This document shows, in pieces, positions 32,841-44,043 of a DNA stretch of 64,000 nt (position 1 is the stretch's first letter; each line of letters begins with the position of its first letter). Under the pieces are notes generated by a model. That model was given only the letters and a program-made list of their open reading frames with translations, made no database searches and was not told where the DNA came from. The position numbers and the translations under genes were made by a program. Origin of the DNA: Diphasiastrum complanatum (lineage: Eukaryota > Streptophyta > Lycopodiopsida > Lycopodiales > Lycopodiaceae); NCBI GenBank assembly GCA_029204225.1, contig CM055099.1, positions 55,924,386-55,988,385 on the forward strand, read 5' to 3'.

Positions 32841-35800
32841 CTAGCTTTGTTCAATCATTGCTTTACTAATCACTCCAAGTGATGATCTGAACTTCATAAA
32901 AGGTGTCTTTTGAAGTGGTTTAGTAAGTAGATCAGCTACACATTCATTGCTTGGAACATGCTCCAAAGCAATCTCCTTGGCTTGCACCATTTCTCTCACA
33001 AAGTGATGGCATATCTCAATGTGCTTAGATCTTGCATGGAAGATTGGGTTAGATGCAAGGTGTTGGGCTGATATATTGTCATTGTAGATGATTGGTGCCT
33101 CCTCTGAATCCATGATCTTTAGCTCCACCAATAATCTCTTGATCCAAAGTACCTCCTTTGTAGTGGTTGTCAAAGCTTTGTACTCGGCCTCGGTTGAAGA
33201 TAGAGATATAGTTTCTTGCTTTTTTGAAAGCCATGAAACCACACCTTCTCCTATGAAAGTTGAATAGGCACTTGTTGATTTCCTATCCCTCTTGTCCCCT
33301 GCAAAATCTGAATCACTAAATGCATGAAGGTTAATCACATCTCCTCTATATAGAATCCCAAAATCCAATGTACCCGAGATGTATCTTAGAATCCTCTTAG
33401 CCTTTTTCCAATGGATATTCAATGGCTTTTGCATGGATTGGCTCAACCTACATACACTAAAGCTAAGATCTAGTCTAGTTATAGTGATCCACATTAAGGA
33501 ACCTATAAGTTGCCTAAACAAAGTGATGTCCATGAAGGATCTTTCATCATCTTCATTTGGCACTTTTACATCTTGCTCCATTGGTGTGTCAACACTTTTG
33601 CATACTTCCATCTTAAACTTCTTCAAAAGACTTTAAGCATAGTTTACTTGACTTATAAAGATAAAATCAGACCCTCTAAGTACTTCTATGCCTAAGATGA
33701 AGTGAAGACACCCTAGATCTACCATCTTGAACTCTAAGGATAGATCTATCTTGATTTTTTCAATACCATCAACACTATTTCCACTAATGATGATGTCATC
33801 TACATAAATGAGTAAAAGTACAATACCAACATCATCAAACTTAATGTAAAGAGTAGGATCATATTCACTTTGAACAAAAGAAAGTGAAATAAGATAGCAA
33901 TGTAGTCTTGAATTCCAAGATCTCGAGGCTTGCTTCAAGCCATAGATGCTTCTTTGGAGATGGCATACTTTGTTCTCCATTCCATGCTTGATGAACCCTT
34001 GTGGCTGCTCCATATAGATATCCTCTTCCAAAAAACCATTCAAGAAAGCATTAGAGACATCCATTTGACATAGAATCCATCCAAAATGTGATGCAAGTGC
34101 AATGATTAGTCTTATTGTGACCATCTTGGCCACGGGTGCAAAAGTTTCCTCATAGTCTATCCCTATCTCTTGAGCATAACCTTTTGCAACTAATCTTGCT
34201 TTATGTTTGTTAACACTCCCATTTGCATTCAACTTAAGCTTGAAGACCCACTTGCATCCTATTACATTCCTTTGAGGTCTCTCAACAAGCAACCAAGTTT
34301 CATTCTCAATCAAGGCATCATACTCATCCAACATAGCTTTATACCATTCTTTGGAGTTCAATGCATCTTCAACATTAGACGGTTCTTCAAAACTAGATAA
34401 AGCATAAGAAGTGGATGAGATACCCTCAACTTGCTGTCCTTTGCCTTGATATGTGAGCCTTGATGGCTCCACTTTTGCCCTTGAAGATCTCCTTGGTGTG
34501 ATAGGTGGGTTTGGTGCTTGCTCCTCCATGAGCTCCTCCTCAAAACCAAGATCTTGCTCCTCGGCCATCTTCTTCTTGATTGTTGGAGCACTTGAGCCTT
34601 CTTCAAGCATATGCATATGATGTTCATCAAAGATGACATCCCTTGAAACAACAAATTTGTTCAAGGATGGGAGATAGACTTTGTAGCCCTTGCTTGAGCT
34701 TCCATATCCAAGCATGATCCCTCTTGTGGAAGATGGATCCTCCTTGGTTCTTGTTTCCAATGGCACATGCACATAACATATACACCCAAAAACTTTCAAG
34801 TGATTAAGATTGGGTTTCTTTCCATACAACATCTCATATGGAGTTTTGCCTTCAATTGCTTTGCAAGACACCCTATTCATCAAGTAGTTTGCACATACAA
34901 GAGACTCACCCCAAAAGGATTTGGGCAAACAAGCATCTAATCTTAAAGCCTTAGAACATTCACATAATGTTCTATTCCTTCTTTCAGCAACTCCATTTTG
35001 TTGAGGAGTGTAAGGACAAGAAGTCTCTTTCTTGATCCCTTCCTCCTCACAAAAGGCCTTGAACTCATTGGAGATGAATTCTCCACCATTGTCACTTCTA
35101 AGGATCTTGATGCTATGATTATGATGCTTTTCCACAAACAACTTGAACTTTACAAAAGTATCAAATACTTGAGACTTGAAGGAAAGTAAGAACACCCAAC
35201 AATATCTTGAGTAGTCATCAATGAAGGTTAAAAACATGGATGAACCTCCATTAGATTTGGTGCTAGCAATGTGCACATCCGAGTGTATGAGTTCAAGAGG
35301 ATGAGATGACTTTGTGATGGAGTTAGGAAACACCTTCTTATGTGCCTTGGATAAGGCACAAGCTTCACAAACCTTGTCTTCCTTCCCAATAGACCTTGGT
35401 AGGCCTAAAGCATACTCCTCCTTGATCATAGCCTCCATGGAACCCGAGTTGACATGTCCAAGTCTTTTGTGCCATAAAGTAAAGGTAGATATCTTGCTCT
35501 TCTCGGCCAACATGACAACATTAGTATCCACAAATGCATCCAGCTTATAAAGTTTGCCAAGTCTAGTGCCCTTAGCCACTATCTTACCCTTCTTCTTGAT
35601 GAAACATTCATTTGAAGCAAAGTCAACATTGAAACCATTGTCTACCATTTGGCCAACACTTAGTAGATTCTTTGTTATTGTAGGAATGTACAAAACACCT
35701 TCTATGTTGATCTTTTTGGAAGATCCTAAGCAAAGGGGAATGCTACCAACTCCTTCAATCTTACAAGCTTCATCATTTGCTGTATAGATAGACTTTATAG

Positions 35801-36050
35801 GTCCATCATAAGATAAGAGAGAAGAGAAAAACTCCCTTTTACTAGTCATGTGTGAACTAGCACCCGAGTCAATCCACCAAGGATCTTCTCCTTTGAAGCT
35901 TGTTGAAGAAAATATGGACATCATGAGAGAGTCCTCATGTGAACTCTCCTCCTCCTCCTCTTTGCTCATGTTGGCTTGGCTTTGATCTTGCTTCCTCTTG
36001 AAGCATTCTGAGGCATAATGCCCCATCTTGCTACAATAGTAGCACTTCAC
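32841..36050 (-). pseudogene. copia A2 knuckle-protease-integrase-RT-RNase H, one nonsense codon
   Basis: From 36050: CYYCSKMGHYASECFKRK (CCHC), WWIDSGASSHMTSK (protease), LWHKRLGHVNSG and CEACALSK, an integrase core with HSDVHIAS, RSDNGGEFIS and NGVAERRN, the RT from ETFAPVAKMVTIRLIIALAS to the active site YVDDIIISGNS, then VNYA and a stop at 33633-33635. The frame reopens at once (33626-32841) with RNase H: DTPMEQ, FSDSDFAGDKRDRKSTSAYS, STEAEYKALTTTTKE and HARSKHIEICHHFVREM. Apart from this stop and the gag frameshift the coding region looks undamaged, and all catalytic residues I can locate are present. Confidence 0.95.
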
Positions 36051-36808
36051 CTTTGATTTGTCCTTCTTGACTTTGGTGGTTGATGGAGATGCCTTTGGGG
36101 TCCTTCTTGATCCTCAAGCTTTGTAGACTTCTTGAATGTTGATCCTTTGCCTTTGGACTTGCCTTTGCCTTTGGTGAAGAGAGCTTGGTCATCTCCACCT
36201 TGGATGGAAAGCCTATCCATCATCTCTTGCATTTGGCTCCTTCTTGATTCCTCGGCCATGAGCGTGCCTTGGAGTTCTTCAAGTATGGGTAGCTTACCCA
36301 TAATTGCATATCCCTGAACCAAATTGTCAAATTCAAAGCTTAGTCCATTCAATATGAGTTGAACAAGCTCTTCATCCTTGATAGGGTCACCTATAAAGGC
36401 TAGCTCTTTGTTCAATTCCTTTACTCTTAGGACAAAAGTATGTGCACTCTCTCCTTTCTTTTGATAGCTTCTATAGATTTGATTCTTCAAAGCTAACATT
36501 CTAGTTTGGTTCTTGGATTCATAGACCTTTTGCAAAGTCTCCCAAGCATCTTGAGCTGAAGTGCAATCTCCTACCTCTCTTAAGAGTTCATTTGCAACAT
36601 TCATTTTTATGCAATGTAGTGCAACATTGCACCTCTTGATGTATTTGGCTTTTTCTTGAGGATGAATAGGTTCACCCTCCTTACCATTTACAATTTCCAT
36701 CAGATCTTGCATGATCATGATAGATTCCATTCTAACTTTCCATATGGAATAGTTAGTTTTGTTGAGCCTTTCATTAGTATCCAAAAGATATGCATTTATA
36801 GATGCCAT
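36047..36808 (-). pseudogene. copia A2 gag, 5' part
   Basis: ATG at 36808, MASINAYLLDTNERLNKTNY, WKVRMESIMIMQDLMEIV, CNVALHCIKMNVANELLREV, then the Lys/Gly-rich linker ALFTKGKGKSKGKG. The correct frame is lost near 36096-36100, where GGGG stands for GAGGG in A1 (one base missing). The zinc knuckle therefore falls in the next frame, which opens just upstream of it at 36050. Gag would normally form the particle; here it would end with a wrong tail. Confidence 0.93.
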
Positions 36809-37606
36809 CTAGTCTCCTAATCAAGGACTTGACACAAATGAAGGTTACTTCTATTCATTTGATTGAAGGTCTACCTTATCCCACTTCTTAGGGACCTGAA
36901 AAGATCAGTAATAGACTTCCTATAAAGATCTAAGAATGATCTCTAACAAAATCAAATCTTAGAATACTAGAAACAATGCACTTGCTTGATTGAAGTAGAC
37001 AATACTAGTAGAATTGCCCCTCTTTCTATAAAGAACATTAAAGCTTCCAAATGATCTGATCAAGAGTGAATTTCAGCAACCAAATATACTTCCAAAATCA
37101 CTTGTAAAAGATCTAAATGGAACTTAATGAGTATGCAACACAATCTACTATCCAATCACAAGCAAAAAATGATCAAAATTGATGAAAATTTGATCTAATT
37201 TGGTGCATAAGTCAAGCAATGGTTGGACTGAACCTAAATCACTTTAGGAGGTGCCTACTACACCTTAGAACAGCCTTGAAGAGTCCCCAAAACTCTGATC
37301 TTCCCTCTCCTTGAATGCTAGAAAGCCTTCTCTATGAAATCACCTCCAGAACTCGCTTAGAAATCAATGCTTGGAGCAAGCAAAACTTGCTATCTTGGTA
37401 ATGTGAATTGAATTCGACTTTGCCTCTGGTTTTAGACACCTAAACACCTGCAAATGAAGTCACACAACACCAATCTCCAATGTATTTGACTCACTTTGAG
37501 TTCTAGAATCAATACTAGATGCTAAGATCCAATCTACACAAGATTTAGATAAAAAATTGTGATCAAATTGAATGCAAACCAAGGATTTAGCTCATTTCAG
37601 CCTTTA
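36809..37606 (-). other. leader of copia A2
   Basis: About 800 bp between primer site and gag ATG, nearly identical to 2357-3154 in A1. No open frame. Confidence 0.8.
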
Positions 37607-37619
37607 GGCTCTGATACCA

Positions 37620-38301
37620 TGTAAAAATTACAGCAAATAAGGATCCTAAAACACTTGAAATGATGAGGGAAACAATAGATTATGATTTCATAAGATTAGC
37701 ACAAGTTGAACCATCAAAATCCATCAAAAATCTATGCTTGAACCTCACTAAATGGCCCAAATCCTTGAAGAAGGCTTTACACGTGTGAAAGTACGGCCTC
37801 CCACAGTCTGAGTACTGTACACCAGACCTACATTCAATCCTATAATCATTAGTAATCACAAGCACTCAAACAATTATGAACATAGAGAGCAATTGCACCA
37901 TTATGAGAGAAAAATCATGAAATTGCTTGATTGATTTTGGTGAGATATCATCACCTATATATACATGATCCATCACGGTTTTGGGCAGGTATGAGTAGCC
38001 CTAAACCTATCCCTAATGCTAATTTTGGTGGATCTTTCATCCCTACCAAGTTAGGGTTGGAATCTTGGAGATCCCTCAACAATGCAAAAATTACCAAAAA
38101 TAGCTCCTATTTTTTCTCCCTTGTATCTAAGCATAATTTGGACTCATTCCAAAGGTTCTAACACTTAGGTCTACTTGAGAACATCCTTATGAATGGAATC
38201 CTATGCTATTTGGCACGTGTGACAAGCCACATCATGACCATCTAACTATTTACAAGTCATATGACCAAAACTAGTCAAGCTAGAATTGTGAATTTTTAAC
38301 A
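37620..38301 (-). repeat. 5' LTR of copia A2
   Basis: 682 bp, one visible difference from the 3' LTR. The primer site complement GGCTCTGATACCA ends at 37619. Confidence 0.96.
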
Positions 38302-38306
38302 CTATA

Positions 38307-38700
38307 GTGCCTAAATTCATGTAAAGGCCTATTTGCACTTTGTAAATTCACATTTAGGATAGAATTTGTGACGTTCTATAGAGACACAGTAGCGGATCTC
38401 CACCGACGTTTTGACAGTTGGTAAACGACATTGAGGCCGGTTTTCGTTCCTATAAGGTCGCCACTTCGTGCCAGTGTACTCACGCATTTACACAGTTTTG
38501 AGTATCAATAGAGAGAGAAGAGCAAGTTTCTATAACTTGAGCATACTTTCCCTCTACATCTTTTACAACATTACTTCTTATCAATTGAGCGAATACACTC
38601 TGTATGATCTGTAATTGTTTGCGACACTGTTCTATTTGCATCACACGTATTTCTCCTGTTTTACTGAATTTCAGCTACTCTAACGCGGATTTTCAGGCAT
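38307..38700 (+). repeat. 3' LTR of gypsy H, right piece (end estimated)
   Basis: Continues the LTR begun at 32058. It holds a TATA-like CCTATAAGG near 38449 and the run ATAGAGAGAGAAGAG. It probably ends around 38650-38700; the end is not confirmed by a second copy. Confidence 0.45.
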
Positions 38701-39429
38701 CAACAACAAGCAACAATTATGACTAATGTGTGTTAAGCATAACCTTAAAGCAAAAATTCTTTCAGTTCTAAATGAGCTATGTGATCAGATAATGAATGAG
38801 TCTAATGCTATGTTCTGTTACTTCTTGCGATAAGAACTAATTCTCTGTGTCTGATTAAGAGGAATCTTTAGCCAATGCGATTCTGTTTGATGAATCTATT
38901 TGCTAGTTGTTGTCTGATCTGATTGTTTAACTATTACTCAAAGAGCTTGAAAGATAAAGTAATCTTTATAATCGTAGACCTTGAACAAATCGTTTCATTA
39001 TTGGTGTTCTTGGATGCCAATTTACCCAAATAGCTTTGGATAACCAGATATGTCGTTGTAGTATTCATTGTGAATATTACACATCCCAGCCCGTTTACCA
39101 TCATACATTCACTTATCATACAAAAGATGAGATTATTCTCTATCTTGGGGAATGATCAAACCTTTTATACTATTTAATTCATTGATTTTGTAAAAATCTA
39201 TAACAACTAGGCCACCACATTAATTAGAGTGCAATTTTTGTCTCACTACTGCATCGTTCATTTGCTCATTCTGTATGAATTCTTCTACTTGAATATTTCT
39301 GCTGCTAACTATTGCGCTTCCAATCCTACATGCCGCACTCAGTCCTTGAGCTTCCGCCACCGCTCACGTGCCCCGCCGTTTTACGACACAAAAGGCACGG
39401 ATCTAAGGCATCACAAAAATTTCATCTGC
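38701..39429. other. intergenic, nothing recognised
   Basis: No feature supported; short open frames here show no domain. Confidence 0.5.
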
Positions 39430-39890
39430 CCCTAGGGGGTCAGAATCATTGAACATATCCACAAACGCTTGCGTTCCTGGTAAAGTTGCTTGAGTTCCTG
39501 GGTAGCTGTGGTTATAATTGTGTCTCCAATTGTCACAGACTAATCTTGTGAGGAAGCAGAGGCTAGGGAAGCATCCATGGATGGAAGAATGGGAAGTGCA
39601 GAGCGGGTTGTAGCAGGGAGTGGTAGTGCAGGTGAGGTTGGTTGTCTAGTACGACGATGTGACGAGGGAAGCGAGTCAGAAATAATGACTTCGATGTGTA
39701 CCCGTCGGCGACTATGGGAACTTGATGCCTGTTGGGAGGATTCGTTGGAGCTTTTTCATAAATAGAATCGAGATGTCAGCACGAAATTCATGAATCTTGT
39801 TATCAAGGTACAAGGCAATGATCAAGGAGAGAAGAGGGCCAACAGCAGATTGTTGTTTAGAATTGCTCTTAATGGCCATTTTCAATTCAC
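39430..39890 (-). pseudogene. coding-like remnant downstream of a gypsy integrase
   Basis: Minus strand, after the integrase at 40260: an ATG near 39879 opens MAIKSNSKQQSAVGPLLSLI, IALYLDNKIHEFRADISILF. Shifting one frame continues into a Ser/Pro/Thr-rich tract (SSNESSQQASSSHSRRRVHI, RTRQPTSPALPLPATTRS) and, after a stop, ATQELKQLYQERKRLW. Its position after integrase matches the accessory block of gypsy H. The sequences are not obviously alike, so the link is an inference. Confidence 0.3.
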
Positions 39891-40259
39891 CAAAGGTTGT
39901 CTTGAACTAGTTGTAAGGACTGTAACATGCTCGACGAAGGTTCTCATAATGGAAAGCTTTTGATTATTTGTCTGATTTCAAAACAGGTATTTGTACTGCA
40001 AAATAACCTTCGCCCAACTCAGTGTGAGTAGATCTGAGGTGGATCTATGATCTGGCAACTCTGTTCAAGCTCTGACTCAAAAAATAATTTTATAAGTCAT
40101 TTTTCATCAAAAATCAACTTCTGAAATACTTCTCTTCAACTGTTTTGACTTTTGCTCATCATTCTCTTTTTTTTTTCTTACTATCTTTTTCAAAAAGAAT
40201 CAACAAGTAATGTAAAACAAAAAATTGTAAAACAACTAAAGTAAAAATGAAAGATGTCA

Positions 40260-41030
40260 GATCATGTTGGTTGAACTGGTTGCAAAAACTTGCGTAGTCG
40301 GTTGCCATTCACTGGAGTATCAAATCGTTTTCCATCCAAGTGTGCTAAAATAACTACTCCATAATTCAATATTTCTTTCACCTTGTACGGTTCTTCACCT
40401 ATAAATTTCAATTTACCTTTGATCAGTTTCGTCTTATATCTTAGTGCTAGATCTCCTTCCTTCAGATCTTTTTTGTGTAAGCGATGTTCATGTCATGCCT
40501 TGCGATGAGTTTTTTTATGTTGCTAATGCATGTACTGTCATCAATTTGATTTCACATAGTTTATGTAAAGCCTCATGATGCATTTATAAGGATTGTGAAT
40601 CATCCAATTGGTCGGTTGCTGCTATACGAAAGGATGGTACTAAAAATTCAATCGGCATCATTGCATCTTGACCATAAACCAGTTGAAACGATGTTTGATT
40701 AGTACTAACTTTGTAAGTGGTTCTGAATGCCCAATGTTTCCAATCAGAATGACTTGCTTCAACCTTTTTTGTCATAATGTTGCAGAGAATCTTATTGGAA
40801 GATTCGGCTTGTCCATTACCCCTCGGATAATACGAAGGAGTACTAAACCGGTGTATAATGAAAAAGTCTTCCAACAAATACTTTATCGTTTCATTGACAA
40901 AGTGTGTTCTGTGATCACTTATGATCTCGATAGGACATCCAAATCTAACAATGATATGCTCATAGAGGAACTTAGCTGTAGACTTAGCATCTGCAACTCT
41001 TACTACTTTTGCCTCGACCCACTTCGTCAA
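40260..41030 (-). pseudogene. gypsy integrase fragment
   Basis: Related to element G: LTKWVEAKVVRVADAKSTAK, FLYEHIIVRFGCPIEIISDH with the second catalytic Asp, YYPRGNGQAESSNKI with the catalytic Glu, then HWAFRTTYKVSTNQTSFQLV, QDAMMPIEFLVPSFRIA. 40583-40260 is a more decayed integrase C-terminus. At 41030 it is joined to copia sequence on the same strand. Confidence 0.9.
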
Positions 41031-41255
41031 CACATCCAACTTGGTTAGCAATAATACAAGCATCCAGTTTGAACAACTTCCCTTCCTTTTACCTTTTCCA
41101 ATCAAGACATCCTTCCTTTTGATCATTCAAGCATCTCCATCAAACTCCACCTTGAGGCCTTTACTTAGCATTTGACTCACACTAAGCAAATTCTTGGTAA
41201 TAGATGGAATACACAAGACATCCTCCAAATTGTCAGAAATGGTGAACTCCTACAA
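41031..41255 (-). pseudogene. copia protease-to-integrase linker fragment, fused to gypsy
   Basis: Minus strand: SDNLEDVLCIPSITKNLLSV, SQMLSKGLKVEFDGDA, and a tract ending GKLFKLDA in a shifted frame; compare LKDVLLIPSITKNLLSVSQM in element E. The family matches the plus-strand copia that starts 35 bp to the right, so this piece is inverted relative to it. Confidence 0.85.
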
Positions 41256-41289
41256 CTTTGTCGCAACACAAACAAGACACGAAGGTCAA

Positions 41290-43393
41290 AAAAATAGAGT
41301 ACCTTATACTAGATCTATATCTAAATCTACAAAGCCTTTTCAACTTGTACATTCTGATATTCATGGATTTACTACAATTAACAATAGTGGAGCTAAGATG
41401 TATGTAACATTCATTGATGATTTTAGTAGATTTTGTTGAATCTATCTACTAAAGAACAAGGATGAAGTGGATGATGTCTTTATCAAGTTCAAGCTTTGGA
41501 TGCACATGCTATGTCAACGTTACTCTTGAAGATAGGACCAAGGAGGATCCATATACAAGGTTTACATTCCTTCTACTAACAAAGTGGTTTTTGGTAGAGA
41601 TGTCATTTTTGATGAGGGGAACATTCCAAAAGTGTCTTAAAGCATGATTGATGGCAGTATGGATGGATCTAACGTTCTTGATGTTGATGAAAAGGATCCT
41701 ACTTTGGATGGTGATGATGATGGACCTTCATCAAGTCAAAAGCCAAGGAGAACATCAAGAGAAAGACAAGTACCTTCAAGGCTCACATATGATCAAAATG
41801 GTAAGCAAGTAGTTTCTGGAAATTATGTCACTTTCTTAACCTCTCTGGATGAACCTACAAGTGCAGATCAAGCAAGGAAAGAAGAGGAGTGGGTCCAGAC
41901 AATGGATCTTGAGTATCAAGCTCTTATGAAGAATGGAACATGGAGATTGGTGGAGTTGCCTAAGGACAAGAAAGCTATTGTATGCAAATGGATCTTCAAG
42001 GTGAAGACAAACCAAGATGGATCTATCAACAAGTACAAGGCAAGGTTAGTGGCAAAGGGATATGCTCAACAACAAGGGATTGACTATGATGAGACCTTTG
42101 CACCCATGGCAAAGATGGTAAGCATTTGAGTCATCATTTCACTTGCTACACTTTATGGATGGGATCTATGGCAAATGGACATTTCAAATGCATTCTTGAA
42201 TGGTGATCTTGAGAAGGAAGTGTATATGGAGCGGCCCGAGAGCTACATTTTATCAACAAAGCCAAATCATGTGTCTACTACAAAAGAGTTTGTATGGCCT
42301 TAAGCAAGCACCAAGGAGTTGGTATGCTAAGTTTAACATTTTTTAACTCTCTCAAGGCTTTGCTATGAGTGAGTATGATCATTCACTTTATTATAGGTTT
42401 GCTGGAAATGATGTTACCATCTTGGTAATCTATGTGGATGATATCATCTTGAGTGGGAGACAATCAAGATGTGGAGGATATCAAGAATGCCCTTAAGAAG
42501 GAGTTTGAGGTGCATGATCTTGGTAATTTGCAATACATTTTGGGAATAGAAGTCATTAGATCTTCTCAATATACTTCCATTTGTCAAGAGAAGTATGCTA
42601 ATTCTATTCTAGAAAGATTTCATATGGTAGATGCAAAAGCTAGTGATACACCTATGGAGTCTCATGTAAAGCTAACTATAAGAGGTAATGAAAGATCCTT
42701 CGAGGACATTACTCTCTATAGGAAGCTAGTTGGTTAACTCATCTATCTAACCATTACTAGACCAAATCTAAGCTATTGTGTTGGAAGATTGAGTCAATTC
42801 ATGCAAGATCCTAGTGAGGAGCATTGGAAGCTAGGAAAGTGAGTTTTGAGGTACATCATTGGAACTCGGCATATTGTATGAGGGATCATCACCTAATCTT
42901 TTTGGATTTTCAGATTCGGACTATGCTGGAAATATAATGGATAGGAAATCCATTAGTGCTCATTGTATTTTCATAGGTGATGGAGCTATAGCATGGATGT
43001 CAAAGAAATAAGACACTATCTCATTGCCATCTAGTGAGGTCGAGTACAAAGCTCTTACACATTGCACAAAGGAGATGGTATGGATCAAAAGGATGATCAA
43101 GGATCTTCACTTGCTAGATTTTTCAGAGAGCCCAATTATCTTTTGTGACAATCAATCAGCCCAAAGGTTGGCAACCAATCATATCTTTAATGCTAGGAGC
43201 AAGCATATTGAGGTGCAATACCATTTTGTGAGGGAGCAAGTCATTGCAAAGGAGGTGGAGCTTCAACATGTGTCTTCAAGGGAATGTGTAGCTGATATCT
43301 TCACCAAAGAATTGGGAAAAGACTTGTTCATGAAGAATAGGACTTCACTTGAAGTGTTATCAAAGTCCATGCTAAAACTAGTTGAAGAGAGAG
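41290..43393 (+). pseudogene. copia L pol, heavily broken
   Basis: Close relative of element E. RVPYTRSISKSTKPFQLVHS and FIDDFSRFC (integrase start), then a deletion from IKFK (about 41495) to FGCTCYVNVTLEDRTKED. Next PSRLTYDQNGKQ, NGTWRLVELPKDKKAIVCKW and KARLVAKGYAQQQGIDYDET with a stop at 42127. The RT continues in pieces with YVDDIILSG near 42432, then 42453-42737 (FEVHDLGNLQYILGIEVIRS). RNase H (43024-43398) has SEVEYKALTHCTKEM, where Ala of the usual SEAEY is Val, and HIEVQYHFVREQV. At least six lesions; not functional. Confidence 0.93.
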
Positions 43394-44043
43394 TGTGAAA
43401 GATTCAACCTGAGTTTGATCATTTTGTTAATATTTCCATATTTGGCATATTGAGGTCAAAACTTGTTTTAGACTTAAAGAATAACTTTTCAAAGTTCATT
43501 AGTCTAAATTTCATTTGAATAAACACTTTTTGAAAGTGTGGGAAAGTTTTGAGGCGAGTTTTAGGAGATTCAAATTTGAATAGTTGGGTACATTGAATCT
43601 AGACCCAAAAATAGTAGGGTTAGCATTTTGGAGGGAAAGCCAAGTGGCCAAATAGGATTTGGACCTATTATAAAAGGATGTAACTCATGAAGAGAGTGAT
43701 CTTCTCTCTTTCTCTATCTCATTTCATGCTTATACATGGTTCTCTTGGGTTCTACTATCCATTGGTGCACTTTACTTGTGATTGCATGCAATTTTATGTG
43801 TAGAATGATCTATAATTGTTATTTTCGGATCCACACATGTGAAATACAAAACCTAGTGGTTTTTTACGGACAACAATAGTACTTTATCATTTCACTAAGT
43901 TTGATCAAGTTCTATTAGTGTTTGCATCTCATTTTGTGTGTAGATGCTGATTTTTCTACATTGGTGAGATTGGTAGTGTATTTGTCTTTCTAACCAAAGA
44001 TCTTTCAAGTTGATTGGATCTTAAGGATCTGAAAACTTTCACA
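43394..44043 (+). repeat. 3' LTR of copia L (end estimated)
   Basis: Follows the purine tract GAAGAGAGAG and starts TGTGAAAGATTCAACC. A TATA box TATAAAAG lies at 43668-43675. A likely end is TTTCACA near 44043, giving about 650 bp, similar to the 653-bp LTR of E. No 5' partner in the window. Confidence 0.6.

Larger units (their letters stand above)
32145..38301 (-). mobile_element. complete, very young copia retrotransposon A2
   Basis: 6157 bp, LTRs 32145-32826 and 37620-38301 (both 682 bp), TSD CTATA at 32140-32144 and 38302-38306, primer site complementary to initiator tRNA-Met (37607-37619), and purine tract GTGAGGAGGAG beside the 3' LTR. The LTRs differ at one site that I can see (A near 32264, G near 37739). 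It is the same family as A1. Despite its youth it has a gag frameshift and a pol stop. Confidence 0.97.
27375..38700 (+). mobile_element. Ty3/gypsy retrotransposon H remnant with 3' accessory ORFs, split by copia A2
   Basis: Plus-strand element starting inside RT, with RNase H, a large deletion, the integrase C-terminus (ends 28379), a 750-bp spacer, a coding-like block (29140-32015), a purine tract GAGGAAGGGG (32045-32054) and an LTR start TGTGGAGCCTCATG (32058). Copia A2 interrupts the LTR; the LTR resumes at 38307. The 5' LTR, gag and protease are missing. The right-hand end near 38700 is an estimate. Confidence 0.75.

Noticed and set aside
39577-39765. 62-codon plus-strand frame MDGRMGSAERVV, Gly and Arg rich
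   Set aside because: It lies opposite a more protein-like minus-strand Ser/Pro-rich frame and has no recognisable domain.
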